The notes: a model not told the origin generated them from the sequence alone. A DNA stretch of 64,000 nt from Cryptomeria japonica (GCF_030272615.1 NC_081409.1:18664260-18728259), one strand, 5' to 3'; shown: positions 30,479 to 40,938, numbered from the stretch's first letter. Made by a program: numbers and translations.

Positions 30479-32416
30479 ATCGCTCTGGTCCCTTGGAGAG
30501 GGACAGGAGCGATTCACCATCTTTGGCATGATTCTTGTGTTTTCAACGTTCAACTCCTTCATTTTCACGTCCCAAATCGATCATCTGGTGGTCCTTCGAA
30601 TTTGAATGCCTCTCTTGTGCGAGCAAGTGCGTCCCATGACCATTATCGCCCTGGTCCCTTGGAGAGGGACAGGAGCGATCTCCATGTTTTTGCGTTCACC
30701 TTGCATTTTTGTCCTTCGAAATATCATTGCTTGTGTCCTTTGCGCTTATTTCCATTTGCTTTTGCAAGGTACCTTCGATGTTATAAGGATCATCGCCCTT
30801 GTCCCTTGGAGAGGGACAGGAGCGATCCACATGTTTTCCTTGGTCTTGGCGATTTTAAACTTCGATCTCTTTTGCAATGTCCTTCAAACGTTGTCCCTCG
30901 CACTACCTAACCTTGCTTCGCTTTGATCTTTGAAGGAACGGGAGTGTTTTAATAGCATCGCCTTGGTCCTTGTCCAAAGGACAGGAGCGATCTTGATTTT
31001 TTCACGTTCAATATGCATTTTTGACCTTCGATCCTTCATTGTGATGTTTTCCAAACGCCGCCCTTTGTCTTGCTTAACCTCGCCTTGCTTCGATTTTGGA
31101 GGAATATGAGCGTTTTTGATAGGATCGCCCTGGTCCTTGTCCAAAGGACAGGAGCGATGTGAGGCTTTTACATTATTTGGCGATGTTTGGACGTTCAAAA
31201 CCCTTGCGAATTATCTTCAAACGATGCCTTGGACCATATGCTATCTTAGGACGTCTTGACTTAGCTTGAACTTGAAACAAACAAGGAATCCAAAGCAAAT
31301 CGCCCTGGTCCCTTGGAGAGGGACAGGAGCGATATGGTTCCTAGATCCATTTTGGTGATTATTTAACGTTCAAAACTCTTGTTTATCATCTTGTTGTCGT
31401 ACCATGGACCCTCTAAAATATTGCAATGTCTTGTCCTTACGTAAATTTTGCATGAAATGGCCAATGCATCCAACATCGCCCTGGTCCCTTGGAGAGGGAC
31501 AGGAGCGATCTATGTTATAGGGTGTCAATTTCTTCATTTTAACGTCCTTTAAGTGTTTACGCATGATGAAAGCGCCTTGAAATGTCCTCGCCACCTTTTG
31601 TCCTGGCTTGGATCGGTCTTGAACCTTGGAGGGACGACCTTGAACTTGAGAGGGACGTATCTTCACCATTGTATCGCCCTGGTCCCTTGGAGAGGGACAG
31701 GAGCGATTTTTTCCTTGTGGCTTTCATCTTACTTTGCCATGCTCTGAGTTTATATCCAACGGATTCGTCCTTCTTCACTCTATCCACCCATGCCTTGCCA
31801 TTGTTTGGAATTTTGCAAAAAGAGGTAATTATATCAAAAATCGCTCTGGTCCCTTCCTGAGGGACAGGAGCGAACTAGGCATTTAGCATTGGTATGGACG
31901 TCCCAAAAATCTTCAATTTATATTCAATGCATTCATCTCATGTTCTCCTTCGTTTTTGAACGTAAACTTGCTTTGACCCTTGTCTGGATTTTGCAAAATG
32001 GAGGAAATCGCTCTGGTCCCTGGGAGAGGGACGAGAGCTACAAGGTACCTCGCCCTGGTCCCTTGGAGAGGGACAGGAGCGATTTAGTCAATATAGGTCA
32101 TTTTTCTCCATTTTTTGCATATCAAATTATATTCATTTGGCAAAGCATCTTCCCTCGGACGTCCTCAAATCATTAAACTTTCAAAATCTTGCAAGGACAA
32201 GACGAAATTTGAATTGTAGCTCCGGTCCTTCACTGAGGGACAGGAGCGATTTTCCTCCTGGAGGCATTTCTGTGCTCATGAAAATCTTCAATTTATATTC
32301 AATGGAAAGATCTCGTCGTTCTCCATTATTTCAAACGTAAAATTTGTCTGGACTCTGCAAGAATGATGAGATATTTGAAATTGAGCTCCCGTCCTTCACT
32401 GAGGGACAGGAGCGAT
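30479..32416. repeat. Array of 13 palindromic 35-bp motifs (left LTR)
   Basis: The consensus is an imperfect palindrome: left arm ATCGCYCTGGTCCCT, loop TGGAG, right arm AGGGACAGGAGCGAT. Copies start at about 30479, 30645, 30792, 30957, 31124, 31299, 31475, 31673, 31840, 32007, 32049, 32217 and 32382. Spacing for most is about 150-200 bp, close to a nucleosome repeat. Intervening sequence also shares words such as CGTTCAA and TTGCAAA, suggesting old tandem units that have diverged except at the palindrome. It lies upstream of the TATA in element sense. Confidence 0.93.
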
Positions 32417-32862
32417 TTTGCTCCTACAGGCCAAAATAACAAGATTTTTCACATTTTAACACTTCACGAGGCGAAAACAAATCAATTCCAATGCCCAGGA
32501 TCAAACTTCAAAAAAGTCAAAATTTGGTCAAAATATTCAATCAGACAAAAATTCACATTGACGGTCATCATTTAGACAAGTTTAAGCTCTGCATGAATAT
32601 TCCAATTGAAAATTAGACCATTTTGGCGAATTTATTGCATTCAAAATTTTGCATTCTAGAAAAGAAGCTCAAAAAGCTCTCAAAAGCGACTGGATTTTGG
32701 CTTGAAAAGGCAATATTGAAAACCCTAAGGCTTGGCCCTAAATCCAGACAACTAACTAACTAACAAAACCCTAAAAACGAAAGCGAAAACGAACAAAAAA
32801 ACAAGCAAAAAAGAGGGGGTCCCCATTTGCGATGGGGCGATGTGTGAAATGGTCACAACATC

Positions 32863-32880
32863 TGGCGACACCACTGAGAA
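32863..32880 (+). promoter_or_regulatory. Second primer-site-like sequence at the opposite internal edge (tRNA-Arg-like)
   Basis: Two bases inside the left LTR, on the plus strand, TGGCGACACCACTGAGAA matches the Ogre/Tat tRNA-Arg primer site TGGCGACTCCACTGGGGA (from memory) at 15 of 18 positions. For a minus-strand element this edge should carry the polypurine tract instead; none is visible. Confidence 0.6.
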
Positions 32881-33792
32881 ATGTTGCAAAACATTTGGGA
32901 ATCAATCTTTCTAAAGGAAGACTCAGAAAACCTCCCTCAACAAATCCAGGAGTTAAGAAACACTTACAAGAAGAGACCATCATATTGAGACAAAGTATTA
33001 AGTCCACAGTTACCCATGTGTGTGCAAATGCGTTAATTCCCCTCAACAAGACAATCATGATCTCCAGGTTCCTCTGTGATAAGCTACATGGTTCGTCTAA
33101 ACTCCAAAAGCATCCTGGATAGAGCCTCGCTGCCAGTCAGACGTCCATAGTCCCGACGAGGTTATCGCCGCAAGCTCACGAACATTGCTCCATTGCCAGC
33201 CAGGCGTCTATAGCCCCGATGGAGTTATTCGTAAATTCCCTTTAGCCAATTTGATATTTCCTCTTAGCTCATTTCTTTTCTTTTGATTTTTTGATTTTTC
33301 TTTTTTTCATCTTTTCTTTTGATACTGCTTTTCAGTTCTGTCAATTCTTTGGCTCGTGAGTAATGAAACTCACTAGGGTTTGAGGATTGCGGTGGCGCTG
33401 AAGCTAGACTTTAGATTTTTCACTGATCACAGCTTCGCCTGTAAACCATAATGACTCGGAGATTATAAGTATATGAAATATAATAACTGGAGGACAAAAA
33501 TACGTGAGTTCAATAAGCTAATCTACTTCAATGCAAATATGTCCTGACTCAAAGCTTCATTAAAAGAAACTCCCTCAGTAATTCCAAAAGACCTCATGAT
33601 TTTTCAAATGCATCCAACAATCCAGCAGGAAGTCAGAGCGTAATATAACAAAACCACCCAATGTCAAATGGATACCCCTCAGGACAAAACAAACTAACCT
33701 AAAAGCAAAAGCACCTAAACTACAACAAAACGGAAACAGAAAACAACGAAAGCGAACTAAACTAACTATGTACAAGGGAAGGCCTTGGCATT
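32881..33792 (-). other. 3' untranslated region of the 23.4-kb element
   Basis: About 0.9 kb lie between the gag-pol stop and the 3' LTR. It contains a diverged tandem pair of about 70 bp (33132-33170 and 33198-33232: TGCCAGYCAGRCGTC plus ATAGYCCCGA) and a short hairpin AATGTT-GCAA-AACATT at 32880. The only purine-rich run on the minus strand near the LTR is GAGGGAGG, about 70 bp away. There is no supported ORF. Confidence 0.6.
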
Positions 33793-36700
33793 TTAGGATT
33801 GAAAATAATGTTTGAGATATCTCCCATTGACAGGCAACGGGATGTCCTCTCCAGTTAAAGTCTGCAATCTAAATGCGTTTTCTCCCAATATCTCTGAAAT
33901 TTGATAAGGACCTTTCCAAAGCTTATCAAACTTATCATGTTCTCCTCTTTTCTCATGAGCTTTGTCCCAATACAGGACGAGATCCGAAATTCGGAACGCC
34001 TTGACTCTTGCTTGTCGATCAAACCATCTCTTCACCACTCCTTGGTGTTTAGCAAAGTTATCCAGTGCTTGATCTCTTTTCTCTTCTAGGTTCATCAACT
34101 GTGTCAATCTGGCCTGCACTGCATCAGTGTCTTCCATGTACTCCTGAATGAATCTCAAGGTTGGAATCCTGAGTTGCATGGGGAAGACTGGGTCCTGACC
34201 ATAGACTAGAAAATAAGGCGAAATGCCTAATGCGTTCTTTGTTCTGATTCTGTCTGCCCATAAAGCAAATCTCAACTGGGTATGCCATTCTCTGGGGCTT
34301 CTCTCTATTAATTTCTTGATAACACTGAGCAAATTTTTGTTTGTAGATTCTGCTAATCCATTACCCTGAGGATAATAGTTTGATGAAAACTTGAGGGTTA
34401 TCCCGTACTCAAAAGCCCAATTTGAGAATCTCAATGATGTGAATGCCGATCCATTGTCGCAAACCAACGCATAGGGACATCCAAACCTCGTGATTATGTT
34501 CTCCTCTAGAAACTTGATTACAACTTCAGTAGAACAAACCTTAAGTGCCTGTGCCTCTGACCATCTGGTACAATAATCTGTAGCTGTAATGATGTACTTG
34601 TGTTGTGCTGAGGATGCGGGGTTGATAACACCAATAAAGTCCATTCCCCATTTCGCAAATGGTCTGGCTTCAATCACGGGATTCAGTGGCATGGCAGGAT
34701 TTCTCTCTCTTATAGCTGCGACTTGACATGTGTGGCAAGTCTTAATGTGATTGAATGTATCTTTAAAAAGCGTAGGCCAGTAATATCCTGCTCTTAGGAT
34801 CTGGTGAGCTGTGGCGAGGTTGGCTCCATGTCCGGTTCCAAACTTGGAATGGAAATGTTCAATTATCTGCTTTGCTTCGTCTTTGCCAACACACCTCAGG
34901 TATACTCCTTCATAATTTTTCCGGTATAGAACAGATCCTTGAAGCACGTAATGTTGACACTTTAACCTTAATGCTCTCTTTTGTGTAGGTGTCATCTGAG
35001 CAGGACATCTGTGATTAAGCAAATATGTCACAATGTCTTTGTACCATTCATCAGGTGTGACATCTTCTAATTCATAAATTTGTTGGACTAATCCTGGCCC
35101 ATCTATCGCTAATGTCTGTGCCAAAGCTTGTCCTCGGACAAGTTTCATGGGTTGTATCTCAATATCAAATTCTTGGATGATGGCGACCCACTTTCCTCTT
35201 CTCTCTCCTAATTCATTTTGCATGAGAAGAGTCTTGACTGCCGCATCAAGCACTATTGCATAAATCTTGGCTCTCAGGAGGTAATGTCTGAATTTTTTAA
35301 CTGCCTTTACTAATGCGTATGCTTGCTTTTCAACATTTGGATACCTCAATTCTGCATCTTTCAACGGGGTGCTCATGAAAGCAATGGGATTTTCATCCCT
35401 CTCTTCACTTCTTTGGGTGAGAATGGCGGCACAAGTGTATTCGGAAGCGAAGGAATATAAATAAAATGGTTTGAGATAATCAGGACTAATCAAAACTGGT
35501 GCTTCCATGATGGCGGCCTTTATTTCTTCAAATGCTCTTCTGGCTTGTGGAGTCCACTCGACCTTTGCATCTTTCTTTAACATTTCATTCAATGGTCTGA
35601 CAATCTCGGCAAATCCGGTAATGAATTTTCGGACGAAGTTGATTTTGCCAAAAAATGATTTGAGCTCTTTCTTACTTGCTGGCAAATTGATAGTAGATAT
35701 GGCCTTCACCCTTTCAGGATCAATAGATATTCCTTTCTCTGAAATGACATGTCCTAAAAGCTTTCCTTCTGTGACTCCAAATATGCATTTCTTTGGATTA
35801 AGGGAGACACCGTATCTTCTACATCTTTGGAAGACTCTTCTCAAATCGTCCACATGATCTTCTCTCTGTCTAGAGAAAACTGTGATATCATCCATATATA
35901 TAATAATGCTTTTACCAATTAAATCTCTGAAAGCGATATCCATAGCTCTCTGGAATGTGGCTCCGGCGTTTATGAGTCCAAAAGGCATTCTCTTATAGGC
36001 AAATGTTCCCCATTTGGTGGTGAAAGCAGTCTTTATTCGATCTTCAGGTTCGACTAGGACTTGATTGTATCCTGAATATCCGTCTAGAAAGGACATCATC
36101 TGTGATCCATTGACGATCTGCAGTACTTCATCTAATGATGGGAGCGGATAGTTATCTTTCTCTGATGCTCTGTTGAGATTTCTAAAATCAACACACAATC
36201 TGATCTCTCCATTTTTCTTTCTAACAGGTACCAGGTTGGCGACCCACGTCGAGTGTCTTACTGGGAAGATGATTTTAGCAGTGAGTAACTTCTTCACTTC
36301 TTGGTATATCAGCGGTTCTAACAAAGGATTGACGGGTCTCTGTCTTTGCCTGAACGGTTTGCTTCCTGGCTTCAACGGGATTGTGTGAGTGATAATCGCA
36401 GTGTCGTAGGTCTTGAGATCTTCATAGCTCCATGCAATGACATCTGGGAAGTCCCTCATGTTCTTTAGGATTCCATCCTTTTCAATTGCTGTGCAAGACT
36501 TTCCAATGAAAACATTCTTAACTTGTGTCTCGTCACCTAGATTGATCGCGTCACACATATTGCCTTCTACACTGTGATTCTTCTTTTCCTTCAACTTGTC
36601 AGGATCAAAAATCCTTTCTAATTCGACCATTCCTTTCGGAATAGTGTTTGTTTTTAAGTTCAGGACTCCTTCGGCATCGAACTCAGCTTCACCCACTTCA

Positions 36701-39700
36701 TCTTCATCTATGATCTGTGTTAAGAAGACGTCCGTTCTGGTTAGGAAGTCTAGAATGTGCTTGTCATCTTCGAAAACCTGGAAATTGGTGATGTTATCTG
36801 GGACTGAAGGAACTGATATCAACTCGATGGTAAACTTCTTTAATCCTTCCATTGCTAATGGAATCAATGAGCTCGCGGCCTGTGCAAGTGAATTGGCCAC
36901 TTGATTCTGATGTCTATAAATTGAATTGATATTGAAAGCATCAAAACTTTCAATCAGATCCCAGACTCGATTTCTATACTTAGTTAGCCTTTTGTCATGG
37001 CAGACATATTGCTTCCTGATTTGTCTTATTGCGATTTCTGAGTCTCCGTATACTTGCAATATCTTTGCCCCCTTTTGGATGGCTAACAGTAATCCATGAA
37101 CCAAAGATTCATACTCTGCTACGTTGTTGGTGCAAGGGAACTGCAATCTGTGAGCGGCAAGGTATGTTTCTCCTTTTGGACTAATTAATTCATATCCAGC
37201 TCCGGATCCTTGTTTGGACTTAGATCCGTCGAACCTTAGTGTCCATATTTGATTTTCTTGATTGTCCGTTTCTGGACTTTCATGACTTTCATTTGTTGTA
37301 TCGGACGAAACTTCATCTTCCACAGAACTTTCGGTGTCTGTAGGGCTTTCATTCTCTGAATCTTGAGTTTCTTCTATAATTGGTGTCTGTGGGACCCTTT
37401 TGTATACTTGTTCCAATGCGGTCTGGCATAAAGCACAAGATAATTCTGAGTGGACGGCATTGTGGATTCTACACCAATTCGGAAGAAGCAGATCTCGGAC
37501 GGATGCTATATTGCCAAGTTGTACACTTTGCTGGATGTTTCTTTGTACAAACCTTCTGAAGTTTTCAAACATCCCTTCGTCCTCTTGGTCGGATCCTTGA
37601 TCGCTTTCAATGACGATCTCGGTTGACTCCATGACCTCTTGTTGGGTATTTTCATCTCGTATATCTTGTATCATTAAGATCTCCTCTACTTTTGGTTTAT
37701 ATGTTCCTAGGTCGGACTCTAAAAATAGGACTTCATTGTCCTCTCCATATTCAGTTATCATCAATCTCAACCTTGGGGTGCTATCAATTTTAATCTGGTT
37801 CGGGACTCCTCTCCATGGTAGCCACATGTGTGCGAAATCGGTTGATACATACCCATTCAATTTTCGGGACCAATCTCGACTCAGGAGCATTCCATATGAA
37901 TCTGGAATATCCACTACTGATATATCTATAAAATTCTGGACTCTTGGGTCTGCGGCCAATTGCATGTGAATGTTGTTCAATTCTCCCATGACTGGAACTT
38001 CTGTCTTGTCAAGCTGAGTGACTTTTCTTTTGGTAGGTGCGGGAGTTATTCCCAGTCTTTGACAAACGGCTAAGGGCATGACATTGCTTGAGGCTCCGGA
38101 ATCATAAAGGCAATTGTGTAATAATTTTCCAAATATTCTGACTGATAGTAGGAACGGGGCCGGTTCGTCCTTTCCTTGAGAAGGCACTGAATTTTCTTCA
38201 CTTGGTTCTTGATGTTTAATTTGATTGATCTTTGAGTGATCTTCCTTCGCTGGGCTCTCCTCTTTTGAGTGACTGGCTTGGTTTGCAGATTTTCCTTTTT
38301 TAACCACATCTTTCTTGATTGTAACTTCCTTTTCGGGAAGAATCAAGTTAGTAGTGAGGTTCTCTTTGACTGTAGGCTGAGCTTTCTTGGTTTCGCCTCT
38401 TTTGAGTAATATTTTTCCTTCTAACATATCTTCTTTTTTAGCTGGGAAGGTTATAGTTTGAACCATGCACTCATTTTGCTCGGGTTGTTCTTGAGAATCG
38501 GCTTCCTCTTGAGTCACATTGATAGTGGCTTGAACATTTGACCTTGTTGCACTAGGTTCACTTAAACTATTGATTACTGCCTCTTTAATTTCAGACACTT
38601 TGAGCAACTCATAGAGTGGTAAACTCACCTTGACTTTCTTGAGTTCATCCAATACCAAGGCGGCCAATCTTTTCATTTCATTTCCCATGGGAGGTGAAAT
38701 ATTTCTTTGTCTGTATTCTTGAGTGTTTTGTGGATATTCAGGGACGTTACTAGCTTGGGGATCCGGCGGAGTCGAAAAATTGTTTGGAGGAATCGATGTT
38801 GTTAATGGTTCGGGATTTCTCTGATTCCTGTGATAAACTCTTTGGTTTGCACCTCCTGACGATTGGTGGAACACTTCCTTGATTCCTTCTACTAAAACAC
38901 TGTCGTTCAATGGTGGGAAATAGTATTCTGAATCCTCTACAGGTCCATTTGCAGATGCTGGCGGAAACTGAGATCCTGGTGGCACCATTGGTCCATTGGC
39001 CGATTCTGGAGGAAATCTCCCATTTTGTACTGGACTAATTTCTTCTTGTGAATATCTGCAGGTTTCAATGATCATGGCTTGACCATACTGCGTGGTTGGA
39101 ACAATTTCGTACCCTGTGGTGGGAGGATTTTCAGGTGGATTGGTGGTACGCATCTCTTGTTGGAAAATATCGGCCGCAATTTTAAACTCAGGACATTGCA
39201 ACTCGGAATGTTGGTTCGTGTTGTGGAGTCTGCACCAACTAGACAAGGCTGCTTCGGCTAAAAACACTTTGCTCGAAGAGGGGTTCTCTTGACTTTGCGC
39301 GTTTGGTGGATTGTCCAAGGGCGTCACCACATTTCCATTGTTTGGAGCCGTGTTCCATGGTCTTCTTTGGAAACCTTGATTGTTATTTCCTTGATAATTG
39401 TTTCTGAATCCTTGATTATTATTGCCTTGGAAATTCTGGTTGTTCGCGTGTTGGCCGTGGTTGGCCCTCTGCATGCTCTGGAGTTGATTATTCTGGTTCC
39501 TCAGGTGGGTGACCTCAGTTGATAACTTCTTGACTTGCTCAATCAGCTCTTTCATTTCATCTTTCTCTTCTTGTGTCCTTGACGAATTTGTAGCATTTTG
39601 CAGGTACACAGGTTGAGCGGGTGGGGCTTGAGAAATTGGAGCTCCTGGGTGAAGGACCAACTGATTCGCTGGCTGTACGTTGGGATATGTCGCTTGCGGA

Positions 39701-40707
39701 ATTGGATTCATGACTGGAGTTTGGTTGGCTAAAGCCGTGCTAACTGCTTGCATCTGGTTAGGTGCTGCGACGGATCCCATGTGTAGTAGTGGTCCAGTGA
39801 TGTTTTGTCCCATGTGCTTACTCACTTCAATGGCTCTAGTATAGGCCGCATTTAGATCATTCGGAGTTGGATGTGTCCTTACGAACATGGCCGTGAGATG
39901 ATCTAAGGCTCCATAGTAAATTTCCCTTGGATCTGCAATAAGATAAGGAGGACGTAGCATTGTGTATGCTCGGTGAAATCTGTCGTTGAAGGAAGTAATA
40001 GGTTCATGCTCTCTCCTTCGAACCTCAACAAACTGTCTATATAACTCCGCTGGTGTAGTTGGGATGCCAAATTTAGCAATGAATGCATCTTTCATCGCGT
40101 CCCAAGTCCTGATGGACCCTGTAGGCAAATGAATAAACCAAAAGTATGCCTCTTCTCCCAATGAGTAGGGAAAAAGCCTACATGCCACATCTCCATATTC
40201 AATTTGTCTGTTACGAAGAAGGTCCTCGAACATCTTGATGTGATCTTCTGCCGTGCGATGGAAATCACTAACATTGAACTTGGAACAAAAGTGTTCTGGA
40301 TTCTTCGGCATATCATGATAAACTGCAAATTCCAACGGTGATGGATTGTTGACTAGCCACGTCGCACCATTGAGTACATGAGGAGGAGGAGGTGGTGGTG
40401 GAGCACGATGAGCCATTGTATTCCTTGAACTTGAACTTGATGAACTAGGTTGGCTCTTTGTTTGTGAAATTGCTTGGATACTAGATTGGATCGCCGCTTG
40501 GACTTGTTCTTGGAGAACTTGTGATGACTCAGGAGATCCTTCCAATCTTAGTTCGAACTCTTTGGGGGTGTCCTCTCTCTTAACTCGCTTTGCTTTGGAA
40601 GTAAACTGAAGTTCACTTAGATCTTTGATGCCTGGTGTGGACCTCAACAACCTTTGATGTTTCTCGGGCGAGAATGAACCAATGCGATCCAGCGTGAAGT
40701 CTTGCAA
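33793..40707 (-). CDS. gag-pol: Gag-pol polyprotein, 2,304 codons, Ty3/gypsy Tat-like
   Basis: One open frame encodes all enzymes. Gag: about 120-300 (YFWFIHLPTGSIRTWDAMKD), then knuckle C492-X2-H-X4-H-X4-C505. Protease: 850-960, active site LYDSGASS (D869). A second knuckle-like motif lies at 1079-1091. RNase H of the second, archaeal-like type: 1152-1280 (RFDGS D1160, NNVAEYE E1198, VYGDSE D1222; the fourth acidic site reads ANSL). RT: about 1450-1680 (LCVDFRNLN, MPFGLINAGATF, YMDD at 1604-1607). The retroviral-type RNase H at 1745-1865 is degenerate (SFASEY for DAS, ALAQTLA for ADAL). Integrase: zinc residues H1953, H1960, C1991, C1994, then D2044, D2084, E2120, the D-D-35-E spacing. The frame opens at a TTG codon; the first ATG is Met98 at 40416. 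It is separated from an upstream in-frame ORF only by a TAA at 40711-40713. A processed, replication-competent product is plausible. Confidence 0.95.
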   Translation of the reverse strand: MQDFTLDRIGSFSPEKHQRLLRSTPGIKDLSELQFTSKAKRVKREDTPKEFELRLEGSPESSQVLQEQVQAAIQSSIQAISQTKSQPSSSSSSSRNTMAHRAPPPPPPPHVLNGATWLVNNPSPLEFAVYHDMPKNPEHFCSKFNVSDFHRTAEDHIKMFEDLLRNRQIEYGDVACRLFPYSLGEEAYFWFIHLPTGSIRTWDAMKDAFIAKFGIPTTPAELYRQFVEVRRREHEPITSFNDRFHRAYTMLRPPYLIADPREIYYGALDHLTAMFVRTHPTPNDLNAAYTRAIEVSKHMGQNITGPLLHMGSVAAPNQMQAVSTALANQTPVMNPIPQATYPNVQPANQLVLHPGAPISQAPPAQPVYLQNATNSSRTQEEKDEMKELIEQVKKLSTEVTHLRNQNNQLQSMQRANHGQHANNQNFQGNNNQGFRNNYQGNNNQGFQRRPWNTAPNNGNVVTPLDNPPNAQSQENPSSSKVFLAEAALSSWCRLHNTNQHSELQCPEFKIAADIFQQEMRTTNPPENPPTTGYEIVPTTQYGQAMIIETCRYSQEEISPVQNGRFPPESANGPMVPPGSQFPPASANGPVEDSEYYFPPLNDSVLVEGIKEVFHQSSGGANQRVYHRNQRNPEPLTTSIPPNNFSTPPDPQASNVPEYPQNTQEYRQRNISPPMGNEMKRLAALVLDELKKVKVSLPLYELLKVSEIKEAVINSLSEPSATRSNVQATINVTQEEADSQEQPEQNECMVQTITFPAKKEDMLEGKILLKRGETKKAQPTVKENLTTNLILPEKEVTIKKDVVKKGKSANQASHSKEESPAKEDHSKINQIKHQEPSEENSVPSQGKDEPAPFLLSVRIFGKLLHNCLYDSGASSNVMPLAVCQRLGITPAPTKRKVTQLDKTEVPVMGELNNIHMQLAADPRVQNFIDISVVDIPDSYGMLLSRDWSRKLNGYVSTDFAHMWLPWRGVPNQIKIDSTPRLRLMITEYGEDNEVLFLESDLGTYKPKVEEILMIQDIRDENTQQEVMESTEIVIESDQGSDQEDEGMFENFRRFVQRNIQQSVQLGNIASVRDLLLPNWCRIHNAVHSELSCALCQTALEQVYKRVPQTPIIEETQDSENESPTDTESSVEDEVSSDTTNESHESPETDNQENQIWTLRFDGSKSKQGSGAGYELISPKGETYLAAHRLQFPCTNNVAEYESLVHGLLLAIQKGAKILQVYGDSEIAIRQIRKQYVCHDKRLTKYRNRVWDLIESFDAFNINSIYRHQNQVANSLAQAASSLIPLAMEGLKKFTIELISVPSVPDNITNFQVFEDDKHILDFLTRTDVFLTQIIDEDEVGEAEFDAEGVLNLKTNTIPKGMVELERIFDPDKLKEKKNHSVEGNMCDAINLGDETQVKNVFIGKSCTAIEKDGILKNMRDFPDVIAWSYEDLKTYDTAIITHTIPLKPGSKPFRQRQRPVNPLLEPLIYQEVKKLLTAKIIFPVRHSTWVANLVPVRKKNGEIRLCVDFRNLNRASEKDNYPLPSLDEVLQIVNGSQMMSFLDGYSGYNQVLVEPEDRIKTAFTTKWGTFAYKRMPFGLINAGATFQRAMDIAFRDLIGKSIIIYMDDITVFSRQREDHVDDLRRVFQRCRRYGVSLNPKKCIFGVTEGKLLGHVISEKGISIDPERVKAISTINLPASKKELKSFFGKINFVRKFITGFAEIVRPLNEMLKKDAKVEWTPQARRAFEEIKAAIMEAPVLISPDYLKPFYLYSFASEYTCAAILTQRSEERDENPIAFMSTPLKDAELRYPNVEKQAYALVKAVKKFRHYLLRAKIYAIVLDAAVKTLLMQNELGERRGKWVAIIQEFDIEIQPMKLVRGQALAQTLAIDGPGLVQQIYELEDVTPDEWYKDIVTYLLNHRCPAQMTPTQKRALRLKCQHYVLQGSVLYRKNYEGVYLRCVGKDEAKQIIEHFHSKFGTGHGANLATAHQILRAGYYWPTLFKDTFNHIKTCHTCQVAAIRERNPAMPLNPVIEARPFAKWGMDFIGVINPASSAQHKYIITATDYCTRWSEAQALKVCSTEVVIKFLEENIITRFGCPYALVCDNGSAFTSLRFSNWAFEYGITLKFSSNYYPQGNGLAESTNKNLLSVIKKLIERSPREWHTQLRFALWADRIRTKNALGISPYFLVYGQDPVFPMQLRIPTLRFIQEYMEDTDAVQARLTQLMNLEEKRDQALDNFAKHQGVVKRWFDRQARVKAFRISDLVLYWDKAHEKRGEHDKFDKLWKGPYQISEILGENAFRLQTLTGEDIPLPVNGRYLKHYFQS

Positions 40708-40710
40708 GGA

Positions 40711-40938
40711 TTATTGTACGTTCCTTTGATTGCGAAGATTCCTAGCTATGACCCTTTGATGTTCTTCGGCTATGTCTTCCTCTTGCTCTAAGATGATTCT
40801 GACTCTGTTATATTCGACTTGGCTTCTCCTTGCGTTCCAAGCTACTTGATTCAATTGGGAAATGATGTCTTCTTGGGTATTGCCTACTTGCAAATTGGGT
40901 TGCACCACTTGATTCAGTCCTTCATTCGGCAACACCAT
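40711..40938 (-). CDS. 75-aa ORF in frame with and directly upstream of gag-pol
   Basis: This frame starts at the first ATG after the primer site (MVLPNEGLNQVVQPNLQVGN) and is mostly helical and charged (NRVRIILEQEEDIAEE). It ends with CAA-TAA-TCC, and the gag-pol frame continues in the same phase without another stop for 2,304 codons. It is thus either the true Gag N-terminus, separated by a stop that is read through or newly mutated, or a small upstream ORF with Gag initiating at Met98 (40416). No domain was recognised. Confidence 0.6.
   Translation of the reverse strand: MVLPNEGLNQVVQPNLQVGNTQEDIISQLNQVAWNARRSQVEYNRVRIILEQEEDIAEEHQRVIARNLRNQRNVQ

Larger units (their letters stand above)
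25256..32860 (-). repeat. Left (3') LTR, 7,605 bp
   Basis: In element sense it reads from 32860 down to 25256: terminal segment, palindrome array (32416-30479), TATA (30133-30144), leader with possible intron, 1,100-aa ORF (29594-26292), then about 1 kb to the end. As the 3' LTR, its copy of the ORF lies downstream of gag-pol. Confidence 0.97.

Noticed and set aside
30479-32416. Regularly spaced palindromic repeats that look superficially like a CRISPR array
   Set aside because: The setting is an LTR in a plant nuclear genome, spacers are 100-150 bp and related to each other, and no Cas gene exists here.
30602-32575. Plus-strand open frames with repeated peptides such as RPGPLERDRSD across the palindrome array (also 46386-48359)
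   Set aside because: The peptides merely translate the palindrome repeat in different frames; frames are short, unrelated between copies and antisense to the LTR gene.
32832-33122. 96-codon plus-strand frame crossing the left LTR/internal border, considered as an extra or envelope-like ORF
   Set aside because: It straddles the LTR boundary, has no signal peptide or membrane segment, and the region fits a 3' UTR of the minus-strand element.
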